Assembly (NCBI GenBank): GCA_946885755.1
Contig: CAMPHB010000001.1
Location: 1-22,633 of the forward strand
Direction of reading: 5' to 3'
Length of the DNA: 22,633 nt
Source: an uncultured Methylophaga sp.
Lineage (GTDB): Bacteria > Pseudomonadota > Gammaproteobacteria > Nitrosococcales > Methylophagaceae
The first letter of the stretch is position 1. Each line of letters opens with the position of its first letter. Shown one piece after another: positions 7,922 to 15,360 of this stretch. A model generated the notes under the pieces. That model saw only the letters and a list, made by a program, of their open reading frames with translations. It was not told where the DNA came from and did no database searches. A program made the translations under genes and the position numbers.

Positions 7922-9523
7922 ATGACGGAAATGCATGCCACTGCTGAACCTGCTTATTTAGACCGGCTCGCGCTGCACAGCAATCCGTTTAGCCGGCAGA
8001 ATTTACCCGGTGCCTTTTTTGCAGGGCGGCAGACCAGTCAGCGGCTTAATTTGATTTTGCATTTGCTGCGCAGCAGCAGTCAGATCTGTTTGCTGACAGC
8101 AGCGGATGGTTATGGCAAATCGATGTTATTAACGGCTTTGCAACAACGGGGCGGTGAAGATTTACGATTTTGCCTGCTACATGCCAGTAACAGCACTAGT
8201 CTCACGCAGATCACCCAGCAGTGTTTACAGGCATTTGGTGCTACCGGCGACAGTCAGGCCAGTGGCGATCAGCAACAACTATTGCGGCAGCGGCTGCAGC
8301 AATTACAGCAAATTCAGGTGACACCGGTATTGCTGATTGATGATGCCGAACAGCTGGATCACAGTGTACAGCAGCAGTTGGCAGCCTGGCTGCACTGGCA
8401 ACATGACGGGCAGTATTTACTGCGTGCCGTGATAAGCAGCCGCAAGCCTTCGGCCACTGAAAATCTGCGTAATGAACGTTTTCAGAATCTGGATTTGCTG
8501 CCTCTGGCCGATGATGAAATTGATGGTTATTTACAGCAGCGTTTGCAAGCAGCCGGCTGGCAGGACGATTTGCCTTTTACCGAAAAACAATTACTACGCA
8601 TTAAACGACGCAGCAAAGGGATCCCTGCAGAAATCAATCATCAGGCGCATCAGACATTACTAGGTGTCAATAAAAGTTGGCAATTGCCGGCGTTGCCCTG
8701 GTGGCCGATGCCACGCTGGATTCGCTGGCTGCCGTTATTGCCAGTATTGGTTGGGCTGTCACTGATATTAATTTTTCAGCAGAATATCAACGACTGGCTG
8801 ACCCAAAACCGGACATCTGAACTAGAAACGGTAACGGAAGTACCGGCAGAACCTGAACTGCCGCTGGTTGTTGTTGAAGAGGACAATGTGACCAGTAGTG
8901 CGGAAGCTGAAAAAGCAAATCTGATTGAACTGTTGGAAGAACTGGAAACGGAGCAATCACAGCAGCGCCAAGAAGCACAAAGCGATTCAGCGGAAACCAT
9001 GACGCAACAGGTAACCGACGCTACAGAACCAGCAGCGGAAAATTCTGAACCTGAAACCGTGATCCCGCCATTTACCCCAGTGGCTGAAATGCCAACGGCC
9101 GATCAACAAACTGCCGAAATGGAAGTGGCAGCTAATGAAACGGTTGAGGAAACCAGCACGGCCACCGAAGCAAATCGCACTGCCAGCGAAAATCCGGAAA
9201 ACAGTGCCAGCGAAGTGCGCGGTGCTGATTGGATCATGCTACAGAACAAATCGGCTTACACTTTTCAGCTGATGGGCACCTGGGAGCGGTCAGAAGTCGA
9301 TGACTTTATCGAAAAATATGCCCTGACTGGTGATGTCGCTGTGTTTGCCAGTATGCGGGAAAACAAAGTCTGGTATGCCCTGCTTTACGGTGTTTATGAC
9401 AGCAAATCTGCGGCAGTCACTGCCAGCGAAAAGTGGCCGGCGCCTCTCAACGGGGTATCAACCTGGCTGCGCCGTTTTGAGGGTGTGCAAACGCAGATCA
9501 GAGAAAAGGCGCCAGACGCTTAA
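7922..9523 (+). CDS. damX: DamX-like protein: AAA ATPase, membrane span and SPOR domain
   Basis: The protein has 533 residues when started at the ATG at 7922, which has AAGG eight bases upstream and lies ten bases after aroB; an upstream in-frame start would run inside aroB. Residues 1-240 form an ExeA/GspA-like AAA ATPase with Walker A ADGYGKS (about 61-67) and Walker B LLIDDAE (137-143). One membrane segment lies at about 267-286. A long acidic, Glu/Thr/Ala/Gln-rich spacer (about 290-434) is followed by a SPOR domain (about 440-520), which binds denuded septal glycan. DamX is a division-site protein. The E. coli form lacks a working ATPase, while forms with an ATPase domain are common next to aroKB in other gammaproteobacteria. 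The last 26 bases overlap the convergent decarboxylase gene. Confidence 0.85.
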   Translation: MTEMHATAEPAYLDRLALHSNPFSRQNLPGAFFAGRQTSQRLNLILHLLRSSSQICLLTAADGYGKSMLLTALQQRGGEDLRFCLLHASNSTSLTQITQQCLQAFGATGDSQASGDQQQLLRQRLQQLQQIQVTPVLLIDDAEQLDHSVQQQLAAWLHWQHDGQYLLRAVISSRKPSATENLRNERFQNLDLLPLADDEIDGYLQQRLQAAGWQDDLPFTEKQLLRIKRRSKGIPAEINHQAHQTLLGVNKSWQLPALPWWPMPRWIRWLPLLPVLVGLSLILIFQQNINDWLTQNRTSELETVTEVPAEPELPLVVVEEDNVTSSAEAEKANLIELLEELETEQSQQRQEAQSDSAETMTQQVTDATEPAAENSEPETVIPPFTPVAEMPTADQQTAEMEVAANETVEETSTATEANRTASENPENSASEVRGADWIMLQNKSAYTFQLMGTWERSEVDDFIEKYALTGDVAVFASMRENKVWYALLYGVYDSKSAAVTASEKWPAPLNGVSTWLRRFEGVQTQIREKAPDA

Positions 9524-10634
9524 ACACTGCCGCTGCCCGGCAGGCTTTGTCTGCAAACACCAGCCGGTAATAAGCCTCGCCATGCAGACGGGTCTGGGAC
9601 AATACCCCGTCGCGCTGCAAAGCGCTTAAGTCGGCATCATGCTGAAAACAGACAATGCCGGTTTCTGAGAGCTGCAATTTACTGACGTTATCTTTGAGCA
9701 AGTCAGCCATTGTCTGCGCTTCAGCCAGTTTGGCGGTTAAATCTGCCTGCAATCCCGTAAGACCAAGCTGCTGCCAGGTCAGCCATAACGGTAAAAAATT
9801 TTCGCCGCCCCGCGAGCCGCTTACCCGGCTGTCCGGTGGCTGCGCTAAATACGCTGCACTGCCGGTTATTTTGGGGAACGGCTGACGATAAAACAGTAAA
9901 CCACAAGGTCTTGGCTGACCCAGCGATTTATGCGGATCAAAACACAGTGAATCGGCATGTTCAGTGGCATCACATAAATGTGGATCATTGAGCAAAGCCA
10001 GAAAACCGCCCCAGGCGGCATCAATATGCAGCCAGCTGTCATATTGCTCAGCCAACGCTGCTATCGCTGATAACGGATCAATATGGCCGCTGCCAGTGGT
10101 ACCGGCAGTGCCAATAATCGTCAGTGGTGGCTGTTTTTGACAGGCGTTTTGTAAGGCCGTGATATCAAGCCGGTGCTGTAGATCGGTCTGTATCAGCTGT
10201 AAATCCAACGCCAAAAAGTCACAGGCTTTTTTAACAGAAAAATGGCAGTTTTCACTGGCATAAACAGTGGTGCGCGCCGGCTGTGACTGTTTGGCCAGCC
10301 ATAATGCTTCCAGATTGCTGACGCTGCCACCGGGGGTGAAGTGCGCCAGCGGCAGCTGAAACAAAGTGGTCATTTCAGCCAATATAGCGGCTTCGGCCTG
10401 CTGTAATTGCGGTGATAATTCGGCTGATAATAAATTGCCCTGATGCAGCGTTGCCAAGAGTTGGCCGGCCATTGCTGCCGGATATAACTGGCCACGCATA
10501 TGCGCAGCCTGATCGTTTTGTTGTTGCTGGCTGGCTTCATGCAGTAACGGCTGGCAAAGTCTGTGGCTGGTGGCATTTAGTCGCAGATCCAGCGCTGTCA
10601 GTATTTGTTCAAAACGTTTTTGTAATTCGCTCAT
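9498..10634 (-). CDS. PLP-dependent decarboxylase, MfnA-like (tyrosine/aspartate decarboxylase family)
   Basis: This is a 378-residue group II PLP-dependent decarboxylase. The PLP-stacking His131 (ENCHFSVKKA), the cofactor-binding Asp205 (HIDAAWGG) and the Schiff-base Lys236 (DPHKSLGQP) are all present, along with GGSVSNLEALWLAK (102-115) and SGSRGG. The length is close to that of archaeal MfnA (tyrosine or aspartate decarboxylase) and much shorter than plant/animal aromatic or bacterial PanP-type enzymes. As the last gene of an operon with MfnD-, MfnF- and MfnE-like genes, it most likely makes tyramine for methanofuran; aspartate decarboxylation to beta-alanine is the main alternative. The start overlaps the stop of the upstream kinase gene by four bases. 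No terminator is seen, and its end overlaps the damX-like gene. Confidence 0.85.
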   Translation of the reverse strand: MSELQKRFEQILTALDLRLNATSHRLCQPLLHEASQQQQNDQAAHMRGQLYPAAMAGQLLATLHQGNLLSAELSPQLQQAEAAILAEMTTLFQLPLAHFTPGGSVSNLEALWLAKQSQPARTTVYASENCHFSVKKACDFLALDLQLIQTDLQHRLDITALQNACQKQPPLTIIGTAGTTGSGHIDPLSAIAALAEQYDSWLHIDAAWGGFLALLNDPHLCDATEHADSLCFDPHKSLGQPRPCGLLFYRQPFPKITGSAAYLAQPPDSRVSGSRGGENFLPLWLTWQQLGLTGLQADLTAKLAEAQTMADLLKDNVSKLQLSETGIVCFQHDADLSALQRDGVLSQTRLHGEAYYRLVFADKACRAAAVFKRLAPFL

Positions 10635-11209
10635 TGCAGGTCAATTTGACTGCTAAAACCGGCAGTCACATTGGCTTGTTCAACAATGCTGCAGGGTAAT
10701 GGCCGTTGTTGGTATTGCTTGTGAAAGTGCTGATCCAACACACCGCTGGCGGTCAGCGCGCTGATTTTATCGTCGCTGATGGTGCTGCTTTTAAGCAAAA
10801 TCAACTGCTGTGCATCAAGCTGTTGTGCCAGCCATAAGGCCAGACTGTCAGAGGTAACCTGCCAGCTTTGCGGTAAATCGGCAGACAGCATGGCGGTGTC
10901 ATCGGGCAGCCAGATAAGCAGGCCGGTTAACGGCAGTGGTTGTTGCAGATCGCTTAGCAACTGTGCCGACGGACAAAAATCATTTAGCAATAAAGCGAAC
11001 TGACGCATAGCATTGATGGCCATCTGATGCGCGGTTTTATCGCTAAAACCATGATCTTGCTGGGCTTTACGCACGGTATCTGCAAATGGTCCGCCACCGG
11101 GCACAATCAGCAATAGCTGTGTGGCTGACAGGCCGGTAAGCTGTTCTAACCAGTCCGGCAACAGTGCACTGTGGTAGAGGCTGCCACCCAGTTTGACTAC
11201 CGTTAACAT
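10631..11209 (-). CDS. Amino acid kinase superfamily protein, MfnE-like
   Basis: This 192-residue cytoplasmic protein has the amino acid kinase fold. The N-terminal VVKLGGSLY (about 4-12) and LIVPGGGPFADTVR (about 34-47) are the glycine-rich phosphate-binding loops. TSDSLALWLAQQL and LILLKSS match the ATP-side region of the fold. In archaea the family member MfnE turns 5-(aminomethyl)-3-furanmethanol phosphate into its diphosphate for methanofuran assembly, and homologues sit in the C1 gene islands of methylotrophs. The neighbouring MfnF-like gene, which would use that diphosphate, supports the same role here. It is short for the superfamily. The start overlaps the pabB stop by one base (TGATG), and its stop overlaps the decarboxylase start. 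Confidence 0.82.
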   Translation of the reverse strand: MLTVVKLGGSLYHSALLPDWLEQLTGLSATQLLLIVPGGGPFADTVRKAQQDHGFSDKTAHQMAINAMRQFALLLNDFCPSAQLLSDLQQPLPLTGLLIWLPDDTAMLSADLPQSWQVTSDSLALWLAQQLDAQQLILLKSSTISDDKISALTASGVLDQHFHKQYQQRPLPCSIVEQANVTAGFSSQIDLQ

Positions 11210-12588
11210 CAGCGCAGCCGTTCAATTAACGCCAGCATGGCAGCGGCTTTATCCAGCACTTCCTGATGTTCTGCAGCGCAATCGGAATCGGCAACAATAC
11301 CGCCGCCGGCCCAGAAGCGTAGCCGGTTTTGATTAAATACCAGCGTGCGGATGGTGATATTGCTGTCCATGTTGCCGTCAAAACCAATATAGGCAATGCT
11401 GCCGCAGTAAATGCCACGCCGGTGTGGCTCTAACTCTTCAATGATTTGCATCGCCCGCAGTTTGGGCGCACCGGTGATAGAGCCACCGGGGAAGCAGGCA
11501 CGCAATAACGAAACGGCATGCTGATCAGCAGCCAGTCGCCCGGTAATGGTGCTGACCAAATGGTGCACGGTGGCAAACGATTCCAGCGCAAAAGCTTTCG
11601 GCACCCGAATGCTGCCCGGCACACAGACTTTACCGAGATCGTTACGCAGTAAATCAACGATCATCAGGTTCTCAGCGCGATCTTTAAGGCTGTTTTGTAA
11701 GTCGGTTGCGTAGCGGGCATCTTGTTCGGCATCATGTAAATCGCGCGGCCGGGTACCTTTAATCGGTTTGGTTTCAATATGGCCGGCGCGCACCGACAGC
11801 AAACGCTCTGGCGAAGAGCTGAGCACGCTGGCTTTAGGGGTGTCCATAAAGACTGAAAACGGTGCGGCATTGTGTTGACGCAATTGTCGGTAAGCTATCC
11901 AGGGATCGCCTTCAGCGCTGATTTCAAAGCGTTTGGCAAGGTTGACCTGATAACAGTCGCCTTCACGAATATAATGCTGAATACGCTGAAAAGCGCTGGC
12001 ATAAGCCGCATCATCAAGATTGCATTGCAGCTTGCCCCGCACTTTAAAATCGGTCGTAAGCGGTTTTTGTTGCTGAAATCTTGCCAGCAGTTGCGGCCAG
12101 ATTTGCCGGGTGTAGGGATCAAAATCATGACTGACCAGCTGACAGCGCCGCTGCTGATGATCAACAACCAGCGCCCAGTCATAAATGCCGACAGCCATTT
12201 CCGGTAACTGTTCGGCAGCCTCGGCCAAAGCCGGCAGGCTTTCAATACGCCGGCCCAAATCATAGGCAAAATAGCCAATCGCGCCGCCGGAAAAAGGCAG
12301 ATCACAATGTGCGGTTTTATAGTTTGCCAACAGCTGTTGTAGCAATGAAAAGGGGTCAGCCGTACTGTTTTGTAGGGTATTATCGCGAAAACGGATTTGG
12401 GTTTGCTGGTTTTCAGTTTGCAGGCTGATAAACGGATCAGCGCTGATAATATCGAAGCGGCCGCCATGTTCGGTAATGCCGGCACTGTCGAGCATTACCG
12501 GCCATGGCAGATCGCGGATCTGCTCAAAATACACGGCACTGTCCGCGAGGTAGGGTAAATCGGTGCAGCGCAGCGTTGGCTCAGTCAT
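11209..12588 (-). CDS. pabB: Aminodeoxychorismate synthase component I (PabB)
   Basis: This 459-residue chorismate-using enzyme makes 4-amino-4-deoxychorismate with ammonia from a PabA partner, on the way to p-aminobenzoate. The C-terminal chorismate-binding domain shows SSSPERLL, then PIKGTRPR, DRAENLMIVDLLRNDLG, FPGGSITGAPKLRAMQII and the final GIYCGSIAYIGFDGNMDSNI. The Lys in PIKGT is typical of PabB; anthranilate synthase usually has Ala there, so TrpE is unlikely. p-Aminobenzoate is needed both for folate and for the H4MPT ring system, which explains its place in this operon. It starts nine bases after the MfnF-like gene, with no clear ribosome binding site. No pabA or pabC is in the window. 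Confidence 0.93.
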   Translation of the reverse strand: MTEPTLRCTDLPYLADSAVYFEQIRDLPWPVMLDSAGITEHGGRFDIISADPFISLQTENQQTQIRFRDNTLQNSTADPFSLLQQLLANYKTAHCDLPFSGGAIGYFAYDLGRRIESLPALAEAAEQLPEMAVGIYDWALVVDHQQRRCQLVSHDFDPYTRQIWPQLLARFQQQKPLTTDFKVRGKLQCNLDDAAYASAFQRIQHYIREGDCYQVNLAKRFEISAEGDPWIAYRQLRQHNAAPFSVFMDTPKASVLSSSPERLLSVRAGHIETKPIKGTRPRDLHDAEQDARYATDLQNSLKDRAENLMIVDLLRNDLGKVCVPGSIRVPKAFALESFATVHHLVSTITGRLAADQHAVSLLRACFPGGSITGAPKLRAMQIIEELEPHRRGIYCGSIAYIGFDGNMDSNITIRTLVFNQNRLRFWAGGGIVADSDCAAEHQEVLDKAAAMLALIERLR

Positions 12589-12597
12589 CCGCTTATT

Positions 12598-13632
12598 TTA
12601 CTTGAACTGTTGCCAGCCAAGAAGCGCCAGTGCGCTGGCTGGTGCTGTGATTGCCGCTTGGCCATTAGCCGTTAAATCCGCCAGATCCTGATACGGTCGC
12701 GCTAATTTTTCAGCTAGAATCGCTGCCAGGAACCGGCCTGCACCGGCACCGATAACCGGCGCATTAGCAGACAGTGTGTGGTTTTCAATGACTTGCCGGC
12801 AGCTGTCCAGCAGTTGCCGGATTTGTTGCTGAGCATACCAGTTCGCCAATTCTTGCCAGTCACTTTCAGGATAACGTTCCATATCAGTACCCGCCATTCG
12901 CGCCAGTCTTTGCCGGCAATGTGCAAGCTGCCAGCTTTGGCCGTCAGCGCTTTGATCGCTGATTTCTGAAGGCAATTGATTCAGTAATCGCCAGATATCG
13001 GCGGTGGTCGCAAAAACTTCATTAGCAACACGTTGTTGTTGTCCGGCAAACGGAATCGTCTGCGCCAGTGCCATCAGTGGTGTACGGATCACCCCGCTGT
13101 AAACCAGCTCGCCGCTTTGCAGCCGGCCGATATCATCAAACGCGTGCAGACGTGGCTGGCTATTCTGAATGACAATGATATCGCTGGTAGTACTGCCAAT
13201 ATCTATCAGCAATGCCTCGGATTGGGTTTTGGCCAGCCAACTGGCGGTGGCCAGCCAGTTCATTGAGGCGACCTGTTGCCAATGCTTCTGCGCTTCGGCC
13301 AGCGTTAGCCATTGTTGCGACTGGCTGAAGACATGGCAGTGTTCAATAACTAAAAACGCGCTGATCGTCGTCAGAATATCGGTGACACCCTGCTGGCGGT
13401 TGTTAAAACAATCCGCGGATTCACCGGTCAGGGTAATAAAATGCTGATCCTGCTGATTGCCGAGCAGGGCCAGTGCTTGTTGCAATGTTTGTCGTAACCC
13501 GGTCAGTCCCTGCCAAAGCGGGCAGACCAATTCCAGGCTGTTGATGATATTGCCATACTGATCGCAGCGGCATACCTTGAGATGCGCGCCACCGATATCC
13601 CAGCCGGAATAATAGCTTGTTGATTCAGCCAT
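12598..13632 (-). CDS. H4MPT-linked C1 transfer pathway protein, MfnF-like (hydantoinase/oxoprolinase-like fold)
   Basis: This 344-residue protein has an actin-like/hydantoinase A type fold. Seen are GWDIGGAHLKV (about 10-20), LTGE, LLIDIGSTTSDIIVI (about 140-155), SGELVYSGVIRTPL and the C-terminal GAGAGRFLAA. Relatives are annotated as H4MPT-linked C1 transfer pathway proteins. The archaeal one, MfnF, joins the furan diphosphate to gamma-glutamyltyramine to give the methanofuran core. The neighbouring MfnE-like and MfnD-like genes make the same reaction likely here, though this is inference for a bacterium. The start overlaps the stop of the ATP-grasp gene by eight bases. True hydantoinase or oxoprolinase activity is unlikely, because the protein is far too short. 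Confidence 0.83.
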   Translation of the reverse strand: MAESTSYYSGWDIGGAHLKVCRCDQYGNIINSLELVCPLWQGLTGLRQTLQQALALLGNQQDQHFITLTGESADCFNNRQQGVTDILTTISAFLVIEHCHVFSQSQQWLTLAEAQKHWQQVASMNWLATASWLAKTQSEALLIDIGSTTSDIIVIQNSQPRLHAFDDIGRLQSGELVYSGVIRTPLMALAQTIPFAGQQQRVANEVFATTADIWRLLNQLPSEISDQSADGQSWQLAHCRQRLARMAGTDMERYPESDWQELANWYAQQQIRQLLDSCRQVIENHTLSANAPVIGAGAGRFLAAILAEKLARPYQDLADLTANGQAAITAPASALALLGWQQFK

Positions 13633-14590
13633 AAACGCTACCTGTAGCGGATTGAATAAGCGACTGGTAAAGCAGGCCGGCTGGTGACAGTCCCGATTGC
13701 GTCAGTTGATTAAATGAGGTGGTTAAGCGCGGGTTAATGTCGACAATCAAAGTTTTTTCATCACTGATGATGATATCAACACCGACAAAACCCGATAAAC
13801 CGGGCAAAGCCAAAAGTAGATCATCGACCAGTAATTGCGCCTGAGCTTTACTAAACGTCGCAGGATAAGGGACGTCCACCACCGAGCCCTGATAATGAAT
13901 TTGCTTATTGATAGTGATTGTTTGCTGATTTAATGACAAGATTTGCGCCTGCTTATCGATAAACAAAGACAAGCTCATTGCCTTACCCGTAATATACGGC
14001 TGGACGATTTGCTGCTGGCGTTGGCTGACTGGTAAATTCAGCAGATATCGGCGTGCACTATGACTTTCCTGAAAATAATAAGTGTCAACACAGCCCGCGC
14101 CATCATTGGGTTTACAAACCACCGCACCATCAAATGCAGGCTGATTGAGCCAGTCAGCCGCATGCTGGCTATGGATTGTTGGTAAATCATGCTGTTGTAA
14201 AAATTGACCGCAGCGCAGCTTATCACTGCATAGTGCAATCGCCGCAGGTGAACTGCCTAACAAGATTTTGCCGGCGGCCAGCACGGCTTCAGCCAGTTGC
14301 TGTAAAATCCCCCCCATTTCCGGCGCGATCAGCAAAAAATAATTTTCGTCAGCCAATAATTGCGGCCAGAGAGTCTGATATTGGTCGCTATTTTTGATTA
14401 AACGATTGTCGCAATCAGCCACCGGTGAAAGCCGGCTGTCGCGCAGGATCAGCGGCTGCAGAGGTGTATTTTGCAGCATATCAGCGACGATCGCCTGTAA
14501 CATGGCATCACCTTCAGCGGCCAGTTCAGCAGGCAGATCATCGCCCTGCAAAGCGCCACTGGTAAAATGTTCGTAAACAACTATTTTCAT
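13625..14590 (-). CDS. ATP-grasp ligase, MfnD-like
   Basis: This 321-residue ATP-grasp protein is the first gene of the five-gene cofactor operon. The N-terminal domain begins MKIVVYEHFTSGAL and includes FLLIAPEMGGILQ, as in archaeal tyramine-glutamate ligases. Further on are SSPAAIALCSDKLRCGQFL, VVCKPNDGAGCVDTYYF (ATP-binding Lys and loop), IVQPYITGKAMSLSLF and the metal-binding FVGVDIIISDEKTLIVDINPRLTTSF. MfnD joins glutamate to tyramine to give gamma-glutamyltyramine. In bacteria the acceptor might be tyrosine instead, since methylofuran with tyrosine has been reported from a Methylorubrum. The start codon abuts or overlaps the divergent HisA-like gene. The substrate is inferred from context. 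Confidence 0.82.
   Translation of the reverse strand: MKIVVYEHFTSGALQGDDLPAELAAEGDAMLQAIVADMLQNTPLQPLILRDSRLSPVADCDNRLIKNSDQYQTLWPQLLADENYFLLIAPEMGGILQQLAEAVLAAGKILLGSSPAAIALCSDKLRCGQFLQQHDLPTIHSQHAADWLNQPAFDGAVVCKPNDGAGCVDTYYFQESHSARRYLLNLPVSQRQQQIVQPYITGKAMSLSLFIDKQAQILSLNQQTITINKQIHYQGSVVDVPYPATFSKAQAQLLVDDLLLALPGLSGFVGVDIIISDEKTLIVDINPRLTTSFNQLTQSGLSPAGLLYQSLIQSATGSVYG
14560..14568 (+). promoter_or_regulatory. Candidate extended -10 promoter for the HisA-like gene
   Basis: TGGTAAAAT on the plus strand matches an extended -10 element (TG, one base, TAAAAT at 14563-14568). It lies inside the start of the opposite-strand ATP-grasp gene, about 20 bases before the ATG at 14589. No recognisable -35 box is present, which is usual for this class. 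Confidence 0.4.
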
Positions 14591-15305
14591 GATTTTTAAA
14601 GGCCAGATTCAGGTGCAGATTATACCGGTGATTGATGTCAGACAGGGGCAGGTAGTGCTGGCACAGGGCGGGCCGCGCAATCAATATCCATTGTTAACAT
14701 CTGTTTTGACCGCGGCGACCGAGCCGGCGGCGGTTATTCATGATCTGCTGACTTTTTACCCGTTTAAAACCATCTATATTGCCGATCTCGACAGCATTGG
14801 CGGCGCGGCTTTGGCGGTAGACTTTTACCGGACACTGGCCCAGCAGTTTCCTGATCTGCATATCTGGCTGGATGCCGGGATCCGTAAAGCCCGGCAATTG
14901 CAACAATCGCCGCCGTCAGCCAATATTCGCTGGGTGGCGGGCAGTGAGACCTTGCCTTGTGTTTATGCGGCAGCAGAGTTGGATAATTGGATTTTATCTC
15001 TGGATTTTCGCAGCGGCCGGTTGCTGGGCGATGAACGCTGGCTGGTTGATAGCGCAGTCTGGCCTGATCGTGTGATTGTGATGGATTTAGATACCGTAGG
15101 CCGTGATGGCGGCCCGGGTTTGCAGCGTTTAGCGGCATTAAAGCAGATGCATCCGATGCAGCAGTGGATTGCCTCTGGTGGTATTCGCGATCGCCAGGAT
15201 TTGGCAGAACTGGCAACAATGGGAATTCAATCAGTTTTATTGGCCAGTGCTTTGCACAAAGGCAAAATCAGCCAGCAGGAGTTACAAGCGCTGGCGGAGC
15301 TTTAA
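14589..15305 (+). CDS. HisA-like (beta/alpha)8-barrel protein of the C1-cofactor gene set
   Basis: This protein of up to 238 residues resembles HisA/HisF phosphosugar isomerases. HisA-type features are IIPVIDVRQGQVV (first catalytic-type Asp at about 15), IYIADLDSIGG, LDAGIR, SLDFRSG (second Asp), VIVMDLDTVGRDGG, ASGGIRD (phosphate loop) and SVLLASALHKG. In true HisA the last loop usually reads GRAL or similar; here it is ASAL, and no other his gene is nearby. HisA-like proteins are recurrent members of methylotroph H4MPT islands with no assigned reaction that I know of. The start is uncertain: the ATG at 14589 has no ribosome binding site, while the GTG at 14613 gives the family-typical N-terminus and has AAAGG ten bases upstream. 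It converges on fae across a shared hairpin. Confidence 0.85.
   Translation: MIFKGQIQVQIIPVIDVRQGQVVLAQGGPRNQYPLLTSVLTAATEPAAVIHDLLTFYPFKTIYIADLDSIGGAALAVDFYRTLAQQFPDLHIWLDAGIRKARQLQQSPPSANIRWVAGSETLPCVYAAAELDNWILSLDFRSGRLLGDERWLVDSAVWPDRVIVMDLDTVGRDGGPGLQRLAALKQMHPMQQWIASGGIRDRQDLAELATMGIQSVLLASALHKGKISQQELQALAEL
14619..14624 (-). promoter_or_regulatory. Candidate -10 box for the MfnD-like operon
   Basis: On the minus strand the hexamer reads TATAAT exactly, 28 bases before the ATG at 14590. It lies inside the opposite HisA-like gene. No good -35 box stands 16-18 bases upstream; the only similar hexamer, CTGACA at 14636-14641, is just 11 bases away. An activator-dependent promoter is possible. 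Confidence 0.45.
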
Positions 15306-15312
15306 AAAGAAA

Positions 15313-15332
15313 CCGCCCTCATTCGAGGGCGG
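15313..15332. terminator. Bidirectional hairpin terminator between the HisA-like gene and fae
   Basis: A perfect eight-base-pair G/C-rich stem (CCGCCCTC with GAGGGCGG) surrounds a four-base loop. On the minus strand it is followed by TTTCTTTTT, a good U-tract for ending the mch-fae transcript. On the plus strand the following bases (CATCTGTTTTA) are less T-rich, so termination of the HisA-like gene may be weaker. Confidence 0.85.
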
Positions 15333-15360
15333 CATCTGTTTTAGCTTGAACCGAAACGGC

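Noticed and set aside
8820..9225. Acidic Glu/Thr/Ala-rich region in the damX-like gene as a tandem repeat
   Set aside because: The composition is biased but no repeating unit is visible. It fits a flexible periplasmic spacer.
11209..12588. Anthranilate synthase component I (TrpE)
   Set aside because: The PIKGT motif with Lys is that of aminodeoxychorismate synthase, and no trp genes are nearby.
14589..15305. HisA-like gene as the histidine biosynthesis gene hisA, or as MfnB
   Set aside because: No his genes are nearby and the second phosphate loop differs from HisA. The motif order is HisA-like rather than that of the MfnB family, as far as I can judge by eye.
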